A stretch of DNA of 22,884 bases from NCBI GenBank assembly GCA_034429745.1, contig DAOUFY010000029.1, forward strand, positions 1 to 22,884. Reading direction: 5' to 3'. The stretch is from JBAXBF01 sp034429745. Its GTDB lineage: Bacteria; Chloroflexota; Anaerolineae; Anaerolineales; DRKV01. Position 1 is the first letter of the stretch. Each line of letters begins with the position of its first letter. A model generated the notes under the pieces. It was not told the DNA's origin. It was given only the letters and a program-made list of their open reading frames with translations, and made no database searches. Shown in pieces: positions 1 to 9,900 of this stretch. Made by a program: the position numbers and the translations under genes.

Positions 1-1
1 G

Positions 2-1648
2 GAGCCGGGTTATATAAAAATTAGGCCAATAAAAAATATTGAAGGCCAAATGTACCCCGAGCTTCAAGAAGATAGTATTTTAAGCAGCGAATTAGAAAAG
101 ATGGTTGCGCGTTTTGAGGAAAAATCTGTTGCTGACAGGTTTTTTACTCCTTCTCAACCATACTTAGAATCACATCGTAGTTATCTTTCTTTTAAGAATG
201 GCAATGGAGTTCGATATATATCAGCATACCCAAAAGCAGCATATCCAATGCAAATAGAACCTAATGGTTTTGCTTATGTTTATGAAGGCATAACAACAGA
301 TGGTAGATACTATATTGAAGCTGTGGTTAACATATATTTTCCTAACTTAAAAGATTACGCCTTATCAACGGATAAAATAAAAATTTACCAGCAAGACAAT
401 GCGTCCTATAATGAGTATCTAAAAAATATTGATTGGCAGCTTCGGATGTTGTCTGATAGCGATTTTACACCTCGAATAGACAAATTGGATGAATGGATTA
501 ATTCATTTCATATCGAACCTGAAATTCGTATGAATACAGTGGATGAATCTGTAGCCAGAAACGATGAATTAGGATTAGGCAAGCCAACATTTGAAGATAC
601 ATTTGAAAAAGCTCCAAACTATATATTCTTAGGCAAAGACCCTTTTACTCAGACTGAAGCCAAGGACGGTAACTTGATCTTCACTTCATTAGTAACAAAC
701 GCTGATCGTTGGCGAATCATCGAATTGTATCCACTTGGAGATGCATATATAGAGATTTTAGGAAAGCATGGTGATACTTGCGCAGGAAAAGATGGGTTTG
801 GATTAATTGTTCGCTCCATTCCCATGGGGTCAACGTACAATAGTGGCTATATTTTTGGTATATCTTGTGATGGAATGTTTCGTATATACAAACTTGACAA
901 TAATGGTCGCTATCTTGGAATAACAGATTGGACAAGTAATGAAAATATTTTAGCAGGACCAAATCGAGTTAATCGTGTAGGGGTATTAGCGAAGGGTACT
1001 TCATTTGCTTTTTATGTCAATAATCAAAAAATTTATCAATTTGAAGATGATATGTTTTCTTCCGGCTCCTATGGAATTATGATGAGTTCACCCCAAACAG
1101 AAAATTATCAAGTTTTTATTCAAGAGTTTGCTTTTTGGAATTTATTCGAAAAAGCCATTGCAGTTCCTACCCCAACATCTGTAAAAGATGTATATTACGT
1201 TCCACTTGCGCTGAATGAATGTGAACAAATACAATTAGAACTAAATAAAGTATTAAAGTTGTCAAGTGATAGAGTTGAGTATCCATATTTTGATCCGTTG
1301 GATGATACTGCCCGCGGAAAATCTTGTCATATTGAATATAATGCCAATGGAACTCAAGTCAACCGAGGGGTATTTTTAGAAGCGTTAAACGTATTTAGCG
1401 ATTTAGAATGGGTATCAGATGCGGCTTATGATGCAAGTGGCACCCAAGAAGAGATAAGAGGGTATCGAAAAGCGAATGAAAAAATCGCAATTGTTCAGAT
1501 AAAATGGAAACCTGCTGAAGGAGTTACTTGCCCGGCAGATAAAACTATCGTTCAATGTATGAGTGAATTGGATCCTGAATTAATCATTTATACAATGACC
1601 ATTGACGCTGCACAAAGAACAATTATCACTCCAACACCTAACCCATAA
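2..1648 (+). CDS. Large LamG-like surface-type protein, 5' end cut by window edge
   Basis: The frame is open from base 2 with no stop, and the first ATG (position 50) lacks a convincing ribosome binding site, so the gene very probably starts left of the window. Counting from that ATG, residues about 25-115 form a conserved-looking block (FKNGNGVRY, then GITTDGRYY) that I recall from secreted proteins of Anaerolineae. Residues about 180-365 look like a jelly-roll/LamG-type sugar- or ligand-binding sandwich: a run of beta strands with FEDTFE at the start and FAFWNL at the end. Residues about 390-520 are a further Cys-containing domain. No catalytic motif is visible. It lies 13 bp upstream of a lipoprotein gene and probably shares its transcript. 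A signal peptide, if present, would be outside the window. Function unknown; binding of polymer or cell-surface material is an inference. Confidence 0.7.
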   Translation, partial: EPGYIKIRPIKNIEGQMYPELQEDSILSSELEKMVARFEEKSVADRFFTPSQPYLESHRSYLSFKNGNGVRYISAYPKAAYPMQIEPNGFAYVYEGITTDGRYYIEAVVNIYFPNLKDYALSTDKIKIYQQDNASYNEYLKNIDWQLRMLSDSDFTPRIDKLDEWINSFHIEPEIRMNTVDESVARNDELGLGKPTFEDTFEKAPNYIFLGKDPFTQTEAKDGNLIFTSLVTNADRWRIIELYPLGDAYIEILGKHGDTCAGKDGFGLIVRSIPMGSTYNSGYIFGISCDGMFRIYKLDNNGRYLGITDWTSNENILAGPNRVNRVGVLAKGTSFAFYVNNQKIYQFEDDMFSSGSYGIMMSSPQTENYQVFIQEFAFWNLFEKAIAVPTPTSVKDVYYVPLALNECEQIQLELNKVLKLSSDRVEYPYFDPLDDTARGKSCHIEYNANGTQVNRGVFLEALNVFSDLEWVSDAAYDASGTQEEIRGYRKANEKIAIVQIKWKPAEGVTCPADKTIVQCMSELDPELIIYTMTIDAAQRTIITPTPNP

Positions 1649-1661
1649 AAAGGATATAGCA

Positions 1662-2684
1662 ATGTCAATCAGAAGGAAATTACATCACACAATCATTTTT
1701 ATTATAGCTTTTTGGTTAATGTTATCAGTTTCGCTTACAGCATGTGGAGGGTTTGTAGGCTCGCAGAAATATAAAACAGCCGAAAACAATCTACTACCAA
1801 TTCCACCCAAGTGTGAGAAAATCGGTCAAATTTGGGTATCCGAAAAAGATGGAATGGAAATGGTATGTGTACCAAAAGGTGAATTTCTTATGGGTGCTGC
1901 TGAAAATGATAAAGAAGCTTTAGAACAAGAAAAACCACCCCATAAGGTTTTTCTAGATGCTTTTTGGATTGATAAAACGGAAGTTACAAATGAAATGTTT
2001 TCCAAGTTTGTTGAAGCAACAGATTATCGAACTTGGTCTCAAACCAAAAGAAATAATCGGTCGTACGTTTTTTCAGAAGACCCTAATATTGTATGGATTG
2101 ATAAAAAAGGAGCTAATTGGAAGAACCCAGAAGGTCCTGAAAGTTCAATAAAGGAGAGGATGAATTATCCAGTTGTGCATATTCATAAAGATGATGCTGA
2201 AGCTTATTGTCGGTGGGCGGGAAGGCGACTACCAACTGAGGCAGAGTGGGAAAAAGCCGCTCGAGGAGATGATGGAAGAATTTATCCATGGGGAAATCAG
2301 CCCGTTGATTCAACTTTGGCAAATATTGCTGATAGCAACTTACCGATGGTGAAGTGGGCAGATTTATCGCTCAATGATGGTTATCGTTATACAGCGCCGG
2401 TGGGTTCTTTTCCTATGGGTAAAAGCCCTTATGGGGCTTTGGATATGGCAGGGAATGTTTGGGAAATAGTTAGTGATTGGGCTGATTGGAGTTACTATAA
2501 AAGGAGTCCAAAAGAGAATCCATCTGGTCCTACAAAAAGCCCAGAAAAGCAAATGCCAATAATTCGCGGCGGTTCATGGTACAGCAGTTCGCTTGAAATC
2601 CGAACTACTCACAGAGCAATGCCTGATCCAAATAAGTCATCTGTAGTGGTTGGTTTCAGATGTGCTGTTAGTTCACCCAAATAA
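1662..2684 (+). CDS. SUMF1/FGE-fold lipoprotein, probably non-catalytic
   Basis: A 340-residue protein with a basic N-terminus, a hydrophobic stretch and a lipobox ending LTAC, giving a lipidated Cys28. Residues about 60-335 form a formylglycine-generating-enzyme-like (SUMF1) fold, with FWIDKTEVTN, then GRRLPTEAEWEKAARG, then YGALDMAGNVWE, then IIRGGSW and GFRCA. True formylglycine enzymes carry two active-site cysteines just after the RGGS motif; here the equivalent positions are Ser308 and Ile313, so I expect a binding or structural role, not sulfatase maturation. The ATG at 1662 is preferred over an in-frame ATG at 1602 because it has AAAAGGA about 8 nt upstream and gives a clean signal peptide. 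It follows the LamG-like gene by 13 bp and precedes mntP by 25 bp. It is probably anchored outside the cytoplasmic membrane. Confidence 0.85.
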   Translation: MSIRRKLHHTIIFIIAFWLMLSVSLTACGGFVGSQKYKTAENNLLPIPPKCEKIGQIWVSEKDGMEMVCVPKGEFLMGAAENDKEALEQEKPPHKVFLDAFWIDKTEVTNEMFSKFVEATDYRTWSQTKRNNRSYVFSEDPNIVWIDKKGANWKNPEGPESSIKERMNYPVVHIHKDDAEAYCRWAGRRLPTEAEWEKAARGDDGRIYPWGNQPVDSTLANIADSNLPMVKWADLSLNDGYRYTAPVGSFPMGKSPYGALDMAGNVWEIVSDWADWSYYKRSPKENPSGPTKSPEKQMPIIRGGSWYSSSLEIRTTHRAMPDPNKSSVVVGFRCAVSSPK

Positions 2685-2709
2685 TTTATTATCAATCTTG
2701 TTATATAAC

Positions 2710-3276
2710 ATGGATTACATCACTATAATTGCCTTAGCGTTGGGATTAGCAATGGACGTTTTTGCAGTTTCTTTGGGAATAGGTACTTCACCTCTCGAAA
2801 AAACTGCTAGGATGATATTTCGTCTAGCTTTTCATTTTGGATTTTTTCAAGCGGCAATGTCATTTCTAGGGTGGTTAGCCGGGAATTCTCTTTTGGCGAT
2901 TATTGAAAATTTTGATCATTGGTTGGTTTTCGCGGTATTGTGCTGGTTGGGAGTAAAAATGATTATCGGGGGATTAAACCCTGAAGCACAATCATCATGC
3001 ATAGATCCGTCACGAGGAAAAGCATTGGTGGGAATTTGCCTTGCAACAAGTATAGACGCATTGGCAGCAGGAATTACGTTAGCTATCCTTAACACCAGCA
3101 TGGTTTTTGCTTTGCTCATGATAGGAATAGCCTCATTTGTACTTGCCATTATTGGCTTGAAAGCTGGGAACTATCTTGGCAAGCAATTTGGTAATCGAAT
3201 GGAAATTCTTGGAGGTATAGTGTTAATTGCGATTGGAGCAAGAGTTGTGCTGAGACATTTGGAGATAATTCATTGA
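2710..3276 (+). CDS. mntP: Manganese efflux pump MntP
   Basis: A 188-residue, very hydrophobic protein with about six membrane helices and the two-fold repeat typical of MntP/YebN. The first half carries GLAMDVFAVSLG (Asp16) and the second half SIDALAAG (Asp116), the paired acidic motifs that transport Mn(II) in this family. Length is normal. The start at 2710 places Asp16 where the family has it; an upstream in-frame ATG at 2650 lies inside the preceding gene and would add an unneeded extension. No manganese riboswitch can fit in the 25-bp gap, so expression probably comes from read-through of the upstream lipoprotein transcript. The last codons overlap the end of iorB on the other strand by 7 bp. 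Confidence 0.92.
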   Translation: MDYITIIALALGLAMDVFAVSLGIGTSPLEKTARMIFRLAFHFGFFQAAMSFLGWLAGNSLLAIIENFDHWLVFAVLCWLGVKMIIGGLNPEAQSSCIDPSRGKALVGICLATSIDALAAGITLAILNTSMVFALLMIGIASFVLAIIGLKAGNYLGKQFGNRMEILGGIVLIAIGARVVLRHLEIIH

Positions 3277-3866
3277 TTTTCTAACAAAACTCTCGCACCT
3301 AGATTAAAGGCCTCGATATTGACAGTTCTTATCTTGGACGGAATGACTTTTTCTATTGCTTGCAGCCAATGTTGCTGATCTTTTTTCTCCATGATGGCTG
3401 ATAACGCGCCTAACAGAACAACATTGGTTGTTTTTACATTGCCGGCTTTTTTTGCTAATTCTATCCCATTAATCCAATAGATGTTACGGGTTACTTCTTG
3501 TAACAAGGAATTAATTTCATTGTTGTCGGGATAGCGAATATTCATCGTTTTTACTGACAGTGGAATGATACTGTAATCATTTACAATAACATATCCGTTT
3601 GGTTTCAAAAAGTAAAGATAACGAACAGCTTCTAATTTTTCAAAAGCTATTAAGAAATCAGCTTCTCCCTCTGAAATAATTGGAGAAAATACTTTTTCGC
3701 CCCAACGCACATGGGAAACGACACTACCTCCGCGCTGAGACATACCATGTATTTCTGCTTTCTTTACGTCTAATCCTAAAGAAAGACCCGTTTCGGCAAT
3801 TATACTGCTTGCTAATAAAGTGCCTTGTCCACCAACACCAACCAAGATAAAATTTAGTTCTCTCAT
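3270..3866 (-). CDS. iorB: Indolepyruvate:ferredoxin oxidoreductase, beta subunit
   Basis: A 198-residue gamma-domain subunit of the 2-oxoacid:ferredoxin oxidoreductase superfamily. It has an N-terminal nucleotide-fold glycine motif (GVGGQG, residues 10-15) and the family's EIHGMSQRGG stretch at about 38-47. With IorA it converts arylpyruvates made from Phe, Tyr and Trp to aryl-acetyl-CoA, CO2 and reduced ferredoxin in the cytoplasm. The start ATG overlaps the iorA stop codon by one base (TAATG), so translation is likely coupled and the subunits made in equal amounts. The 3' end overlaps mntP by 7 bp. Length and motifs are normal. Confidence 0.93.
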   Translation of the reverse strand: MRELNFILVGVGGQGTLLASSIIAETGLSLGLDVKKAEIHGMSQRGGSVVSHVRWGEKVFSPIISEGEADFLIAFEKLEAVRYLYFLKPNGYVIVNDYSIIPLSVKTMNIRYPDNNEINSLLQEVTRNIYWINGIELAKKAGNVKTTNVVLLGALSAIMEKKDQQHWLQAIEKVIPSKIRTVNIEAFNLGARVLLENQ

Positions 3867-5686
3867 TACTCTACCTCGCTGTAAATAGCATCTCTAGGGC
3901 AGCATTGCATGCATATACTGCAGCCAGTACATAATAGCGGATCAATTTCAGCTAAGGGACGCTGAAGTTTATTGTCAAGTTTATCTGAAGCATAAATCGC
4001 AGGGCATCCAATTCTAAAACAAATTCCGCATCCATTGCATTTATTGCTGTCCACAAATAAGGGAGTCCATGTTTCTCTTTCCTCGGGAAGTAATGCACAA
4101 TTATGCTGAATAATTAAAACGGCTGGTTCAGATATTTTCAGCCATTCTTTAAGTTGCTTTTCAATCCCTTTAACGTTGTAAGCGTCAATTACAGAAACTA
4201 GCTCGATTCCCATTGCTTTAACCAAACTTACATAATCTGTTTGAGGAGCTTCTTTACCTTGCAATGTCTTTCCTGTGCCGGGATTCTCTTGATGTCCTGT
4301 CATTCCTGTAATCCGATTATCCAAAATAATAGTAATAACGTTGCTGCGGTTATAGGCAACATTTAATAAAGCTTGTAATCCAGTATGAAGAAAAGTCGAA
4401 TCGCCAAGAACGGCTATATGTCTCTCATTGTCTCCCGTGACCGCCGCTCCATGAGCTACTCCAATGCTTGCCCCCATACAACCACAAGTATGCAATGCAT
4501 TAAGGGGAGGTAGATACCCAAGGGTATAACAGCCTATGTCACCATTAACAGGAACGTTAAGTTTATTTAGGATATAAAATGTGCTTCGATGAGGGCAACC
4601 TGCACAAAGCACAGGGGGTCTTGGAGGTAATGGTGCTTCTATAGTGTTATTCGTTTTATTATCAAGAGAATTATTTTGTTGAATATTTTCTACTAAACCC
4701 GCTTTTTGAGCATATTCTCTCACAACTCGCGAATTGAGCTCACCAACGATGGGAAAAATTGACTTCATCTTTGGATAATTATTCTGATTTTTAAATAAGT
4801 TTACCCCAATTAAGGACACTTGTTCTTCAATAAATGGATCAAGCTCCTCAAGGACAATCAATCTTTTTACTGATTGCGCAAATTTTTTAATCAAGGACGG
4901 TGGTAGTGGATATACCATCCCTAATTTCAGGATACTGGCATTAGGAAACACTTCACGGGCATATTGATAGGCTATTCCACCTGTAATGATACCAAGTGAT
5001 GTATCTCTCTCTTCTATATAGTTAATGGAGGCGGTTTCAGCATATAAAGATAATTTTTCTATTCTTTCTTCAATAATGGGATGACGTAAACGAGCATTGT
5101 TTGGTACCATTACATATTTTTGAGGGTTTCGAGGGTACTTGATTTCTAAGTTAATTTCCTTTCTTTGTCCTGTTGTATTTACAACTGTACTCGTATGAGA
5201 TATTCTTGTAGTTAATCGCAACAGTACCGGAGTATCAAACATCTCGCTTATTTCAAAACCAAGCTTTGTGAAGTCAAAAGCTTCTTGACTGTCTGCAGGG
5301 TCTAAGCAAGGTATTCGAGCAAATTTGGCGTATTGGCGATTGTCTTGTTCGTTTTGTGAAGAATGCATAGCAGGATCATCAGCAGAAACTAATAATAATC
5401 CTGCTTCCATTCCAGTCATGGAAGCGTAAAACAATGAATCAGCTGCAACGTTAACACCAACATGCTTCATAGCTGCAAATGCTCGTTTAGCGGCATACGC
5501 AGCACCGATTGCGACATCCAAAGCTACTTTTTCATTAGGTGCCCATTCTGCGTAAACGTGTGGCATTTTTGAAAAGTGTTCTAAAATTTCTGTACTGGGT
5601 GTGCCGGGGTAAGCTGAAGCCACGCTAACTCCAGCTTCCCAAGCTCCCAACGCAACAGCCTCATTTCCAGAAAGTAATCTTTTCAT
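3866..5686 (-). CDS. iorA: Indolepyruvate:ferredoxin oxidoreductase, alpha subunit
   Basis: A 606-residue subunit with the full IorA architecture. The N-terminal pyrimidine-binding domain begins SGNEAVALGAWEAGV and has SAYPGTPSTE. A central transketolase-C-like domain follows. The thiamine-diphosphate domain has GDIGCYTLG (382-390), GDS (428-430), DN (456-457) and GMTGHQ (461-466). The C-terminal ferredoxin domain has two [4Fe-4S] motifs: C550-x2-C553-x2-C556-x4-C561 and C586-x2-C589-x2-C592-x3-C596; the x4 spacing in the first motif is usual for IorA. It decarboxylates aryl-pyruvates and passes electrons to ferredoxin. The ATG at 5686 follows AAGGAAAG at good spacing, and an extended -10 promoter lies about 50 bp upstream. 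iorB follows with a one-base overlap. The role in aromatic amino-acid fermentation is inferred from the family. Confidence 0.95.
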   Translation of the reverse strand: MKRLLSGNEAVALGAWEAGVSVASAYPGTPSTEILEHFSKMPHVYAEWAPNEKVALDVAIGAAYAAKRAFAAMKHVGVNVAADSLFYASMTGMEAGLLLVSADDPAMHSSQNEQDNRQYAKFARIPCLDPADSQEAFDFTKLGFEISEMFDTPVLLRLTTRISHTSTVVNTTGQRKEINLEIKYPRNPQKYVMVPNNARLRHPIIEERIEKLSLYAETASINYIEERDTSLGIITGGIAYQYAREVFPNASILKLGMVYPLPPSLIKKFAQSVKRLIVLEELDPFIEEQVSLIGVNLFKNQNNYPKMKSIFPIVGELNSRVVREYAQKAGLVENIQQNNSLDNKTNNTIEAPLPPRPPVLCAGCPHRSTFYILNKLNVPVNGDIGCYTLGYLPPLNALHTCGCMGASIGVAHGAAVTGDNERHIAVLGDSTFLHTGLQALLNVAYNRSNVITIILDNRITGMTGHQENPGTGKTLQGKEAPQTDYVSLVKAMGIELVSVIDAYNVKGIEKQLKEWLKISEPAVLIIQHNCALLPEERETWTPLFVDSNKCNGCGICFRIGCPAIYASDKLDNKLQRPLAEIDPLLCTGCSICMQCCPRDAIYSEVE

Positions 5687-5735
5687 TTATCTTTCCTTAT
5701 TTCATCATTTATTAAAGTTACAATTCTTATGTAAT

Positions 5736-5744
5736 AGTATAACA
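5736..5744 (-). promoter_or_regulatory. Extended -10 promoter for iorAB
   Basis: On the minus strand the sequence TGTTATACT gives an extended -10 element (TGn plus TATACT, at 5741-5736). Transcription would start near 5729, leaving a leader of about 43 nt that carries the AAGGAAAG ribosome binding site before the iorA ATG at 5686. I see no clear -35 hexamer, which is acceptable for extended -10 promoters. Confidence 0.5.
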
Positions 5745-5857
5745 CATAATCGTAAGTTTTATATATCTTAACGATTTCCTTTTTGTAAGATAGTTTTATA
5801 AATTGAATGCTGTACAAATTAGTAAAACCTAGTTATTATTCAAATTATTATTGTTTG

Positions 5858-5875
5858 CGATAATGATACTTATCG
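5858..5875. promoter_or_regulatory. Operator-like inverted repeat upstream of recombinase gene
   Basis: CGATAA, six bases, then TTATCG form a perfect 6+6 inverted repeat about 28 bp before the recombinase start codon and just upstream of its likely -10 box (5891-5896). The left part reads GATAATGATA, like half of a Fur-type box, but the right half is shifted. It may be a repressor site; the region is AT-rich, so chance is possible. Confidence 0.3.
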
Positions 5876-5890
5876 AAAGCATAAATAAGG

Positions 5891-5896
5891 TAAAAT
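5891..5896 (+). promoter_or_regulatory. -10 box giving a possibly leaderless recombinase mRNA
   Basis: TAAAAT is followed by exactly six bases and then the ATG at 5903. A transcript starting the usual 6-8 bases after the box would begin at or next to the start codon. There is no ribosome binding site in the gap. No good -35 hexamer is evident, so the call rests on position and the similar layout at alr. Confidence 0.4.
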
Positions 5897-5902
5897 AGGT
5901 TT

Positions 5903-6958
5903 ATGCCAAGACCTATTCCCAAAGATCATTTACCTGCTGTAATTCCAAAAGTAAAAAAACCTGTTTCTATTTATGAAGCTGTAAAGCGATTTCTTGAGAA
6001 TATTACTCTTTCAAGATCTCCAAAAACTGCTCTTGCTTATCGAAATGGATTAAATGCTTTTTTGAATAGTATGCAAGATAATAAGCAAATAAATATAAAA
6101 GAAACAATATGTGATGAATCGTTGGAGGAGCAAATATCTCCATTCATGGATACCCTAAAGTATTACTCCCCTGCAACTGAAAGGCTTTATATAACTGCTG
6201 TATATAACTTTTTTGTCTTTATTACAGCAGAAGGCATCTACGAGCCTAACTTAGCTAGAATAAAAATGATTATTAAACAGCGCGCAAGAGTGCCGGGACA
6301 AAGGCTGCCTCAATTTCCTAGAAAAGCTATTGATGCTCTAGTAAAATATGCCAACTCACTAGCTAATCAACCTAGTGATACTATCACGGATCGGTTAAGA
6401 AATTTAAGAGATAGAGCTTTCTTAATTACGTTAGCAGACACAGGCTTAAGAGTTCATGAAGCGTGTAATTTGAGAAGAGGCGATATTGACTGGGAGGAAC
6501 AAAAAGCTGTAATCATTGGTAAAGGTGATCGTCAAGCTGTCGTAAGATTTTCCAGTCGAAGTTTAAGGGTTATAAAAGAATATCTCGCATTACGTTCTGA
6601 GTTAGATAATCGCTCGGGCCGTCCACTATCCTCTCTCCCTTTATTTGCCCGGCACGATAAAGGCACAGGTAAAAAAGTAAAGCCCATTACACCAACCACT
6701 GGAAGAAATATCGTTGCCCAAAGAGTTGAAGAAGCATTAGGTGATGAGATGAAAGGGGCAATAACGCCCCATTCATTTAGGCACTTCTTTGTTACTACAG
6801 TTTTACGAGGATCCGGAGGCAATCTTAAATTAGCTCAAGCATTAGCGCGTCATAAAAACATTGCCGTTACTCAACGCTATGCCCATTTGAGCGATGATGA
6901 GTTAGATAAAGGATATCATGAAATATTTGAGCAAGATTATGGAGAAGCTAAGGATTAG
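5903..6958 (+). CDS. Tyrosine recombinase/integrase, XerC/D-like
   Basis: A 351-residue site-specific recombinase. Residues about 20-125 are a SAM-like core-binding domain (SIYEAVKRFLENI, then SPKTALAYRNGL). Residues about 135-345 are the catalytic domain with all expected residues: Arg183 (DTGLRVHEAC), Lys207 (GKGDR), His290 and Arg293 (HSFRH), His317 (ARHKN) and nucleophile Tyr326 (QRYAHLS). It should cut and rejoin DNA through a 3'-phosphotyrosine. It stands alone: no excisionase, transposase, tRNA or flanking direct repeats are seen, so it could be a chromosomal Xer-type enzyme or a remnant of a mobile element. The start at 5903 is the first ATG after the likely -10 box. It ends tail to tail with the WD40 gene, overlapping by 11 bp. 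Confidence 0.9.
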   Translation: MPRPIPKDHLPAVIPKVKKPVSIYEAVKRFLENITLSRSPKTALAYRNGLNAFLNSMQDNKQINIKETICDESLEEQISPFMDTLKYYSPATERLYITAVYNFFVFITAEGIYEPNLARIKMIIKQRARVPGQRLPQFPRKAIDALVKYANSLANQPSDTITDRLRNLRDRAFLITLADTGLRVHEACNLRRGDIDWEEQKAVIIGKGDRQAVVRFSSRSLRVIKEYLALRSELDNRSGRPLSSLPLFARHDKGTGKKVKPITPTTGRNIVAQRVEEALGDEMKGAITPHSFRHFFVTTVLRGSGGNLKLAQALARHKNIAVTQRYAHLSDDELDKGYHEIFEQDYGEAKD

Positions 6959-9900
6959 TTGGACAAGTTTTTTGGTAGGGCTGATTTCCAAAAAATTTGC
7001 TCCACTCCTCTGCCGACAAATTGCGTCCTGCTTTTTGGCAAGCACGCTTGATCCATTCTTGAGGGTCAACATCCCAGAGAAGTATTTTCCCATCTGATCC
7101 AGCACTAGCAAGAATCTTACTGTCGTCTCGAAATACTACACTGTACACAAAGCCTTTATGAGCTTCTAATGGCTTTCCTAAAGGCATTTTTGTTTCCATA
7201 TCCCAAAGGATAATTTTATTATCTGCACTGCCTGAAGCTAATATTTTCCCATCAGGACTGAATGACAAAGAAAGTATATCTCCTTGGTGGCCTATGAGAG
7301 GAGCACCGATTTGTTGCTCATTTTCAACATTCCATAAAGTAATTACACGACTTTTTCCGCCTGCGGCTAGAATTTTCTGATTTGGGTCTAAAGAAATGGC
7401 GTAAGTGGATTCGGAAGGTCCAAAGCTGCTTTGTGCTTGAAGCTGTCCACTGCTGTTGATTAACCATTTATGAAGTGATGGGTTTTTTTCCGTGCCATCG
7501 CTGCTAGCGAACAAGAAGTCTTGCTCCCCTCCAGTTTTATAGAAAACTAAGTCATAAAATGCCCCCTCATTAACTTTAATAGGATTTCCGATTAGCTTTT
7601 TGTGTATAACATCCCAAATTCGCAATTCTTGATCCCAGCCGGCTGAAAATAAAAACCTTCCTGATTCATCAAACGTTAATGCTCTAATCCATTGGGTGTG
7701 CCCTTGAAGATTACCTGTTTGTTTCCAGTCATCTGTATTCCATAAACGTATTGTATTATCCGTGCCAGCTGATGCTAAAGTTTTACCATCCTCGCTATAA
7801 GTTACTCGCAATACGTAGCCTTCACTTCCCTCAAGTACTTTGCTGGGTAAGAATTGATTCTTTGAAAGATCATTTTTTATATCCCAAATTTTTATTGTTT
7901 TATCCCAACTCCCAGATGCCAATTGAGAAGGATTTTTGGGGTTGAAGGAGACTGAAGAAACCGGCTGATCAGATAGTCCATTAAGGAATTGGACACCTTC
8001 CATTTGACCATTGATTAAACCAGTTATGGAATATAATGGAATTTCTGTTAGTGAAGGAGAAATAAGAGCGAGGTATTTTTCATGAGCATCTACAGCTAAA
8101 TTTTTTATTGGTTTGTAATTATCAAATTGTAACTGTATAATTTCTTTGCCGCCCAAATTGCCTTGTTCGTCAACAGAAATCTGCCAGATGGATACACTAC
8201 TTTCTGTTGTTGATATGAGATATTTCCCGTTATCAACAAAGCGAAGGGCAAGAATATTCTCTTGCTTGTTGCTTATCAAGGGTTTTGAATACATTTTCCA
8301 CTTATTTAGATCCCAAAAATAGATAGCACCGTTATTGGTCGCTGCAGCTAATAAACGGCCACTTTGATCAATGGCGATTTGCCAGATCATACCAACAGCA
8401 TTGCTAAAGGCTTTTCCGTAATAACTGCCGTTTTTCGCATTCCAAGCAAAAACATTACCATCTAGCCCACTACTAAAGAGAAATTGATCATCTGAGCTAA
8501 ACACGAGGCTTGTAATGGTGTATTTATGGTTGGGTTTTATCGTACGCAAAGATGCTCCATTTTGCGCATCCCATAGTTGAATCACTTGATCTTCACCAAC
8601 GGATGCCAAGATTTTGCTTTGATGATCAAAAATGAGGTGATTAACTGCACCCGTATGAGCTTGAATAGTTTTTTTTGTTTGTTGAATGGAAGAAAAATCC
8701 TTTAATTGTATTTTCCCATCTTCCATTCCCAGCGCAAAGATATTACCATCTTGACTCAAAGCGAAAGTAGATATTTTTCCATTGTTTTCAATATAGGACT
8801 TATAACCTACAGAATTGCTTGTGATATCCCAGAGAATGATTTGATTATCAGCCCCTAAACTTATCAATGTGGATTGATCGGGATGAAATACTGCATCTAT
8901 TATCCCACCGTAATGTCCATAGAAAGTTTGCTTTAAGAAAGGGGAGAAAAATACAGTATTGAATAGTGCGCTTTTCGTTTGAGGTGTATCTAGACGTTGA
9001 TATGCTTCTATGCTCAAAAGCAAAGCAAGAGAATAATTATCTTCTAAGTTGGAAAGAGCTTGTGCTGCAATTTGATTGGCGCTAAGATTTTTCACTTCAG
9101 TAGCAGCGATTTGAGCAGTAGCTTTGCTTCTTGTACTTTCTACTTTTGCGGTACCAGCTGCAAATACATCTGTAGCAGCTATTTTTGCTACTTCTCCTGC
9201 AATGGCGGCATTAGTTGCTGCAAAATTTGCCCGCTCCTGGGCAATCATCCGAGATTGAATTCCGTAAATAATAGATATGACAGCTCCGCTTAATAAAATA
9301 ATTAATAACATGAATATAATTCTTGCAGCCCATTTCCAGCGCGATGCTTGTTTTTCAACTTTGGCTAATTCACCGAGGTGCCATGTTTTTACTGCTTCTA
9401 TAAAAGCTCTTTGACGTGCAGTTAGCTCGAAAGATGGCGGAGCTGATAACCATTGCTCAGGGGGTAAAGTCATAAGTGCTAAAGCTTCTTGCTCTACGAA
9501 TTGCTTTTGCAATTGGTCTATTTTTTCTTTTAGCCATGTAAATTCATTAAAGTATTGGGCAGTTCGATTCAAAGCTTGTGCAATTCCTTCCCACTGTTTG
9601 GGTGGCATCTCTTTTGCCCAATTATCTAAAAATTGTGAATTTTTCAGGATAGAGCTAATCCCACTTATTATTGTTGAAAGGCTTTCATCTTCCCAAGTGG
9701 GAGGTATTTTCGATTCGATGTATTTATCTATACGAATTTCTTCTTGAGGTGTTTGAATGTTTGCATTGTGAACTATATATTCATCTAGTAATGATAGTAG
9801 ATGATTTCTAAAATCAGGTTGACTATCTTCTATTGAGGTAACAACCAGCTCTCTAATATCATTAATTTGTGTTGATGTGGTTATATTTCTCAAGAAGGCG

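Noticed and set aside
649..962. Antisense open frames inside the first gene, and similar ones inside the SUMF1, moeA, WD40 and hypD genes.
   Set aside because: They lie opposite well-supported genes, have no ribosome binding sites and encode no recognisable protein features.
2702..2707. TATATA with upstream TG just before mntP as a promoter.
   Set aside because: It is only two bases from the ATG, so transcription would start inside the coding sequence, and the mntP start is fixed by the position of Asp16.
5858..5875. A genuine Fur box before the recombinase.
   Set aside because: Only the first ten bases fit; the second half is three bases short of the consensus spacing, so it is reported only as a palindrome.
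5687..5902. Attachment site or tRNA near the integrase.
   Set aside because: No tRNA-like cloverleaf and no direct repeat flanking the gene could be seen in the 216-bp spacer.
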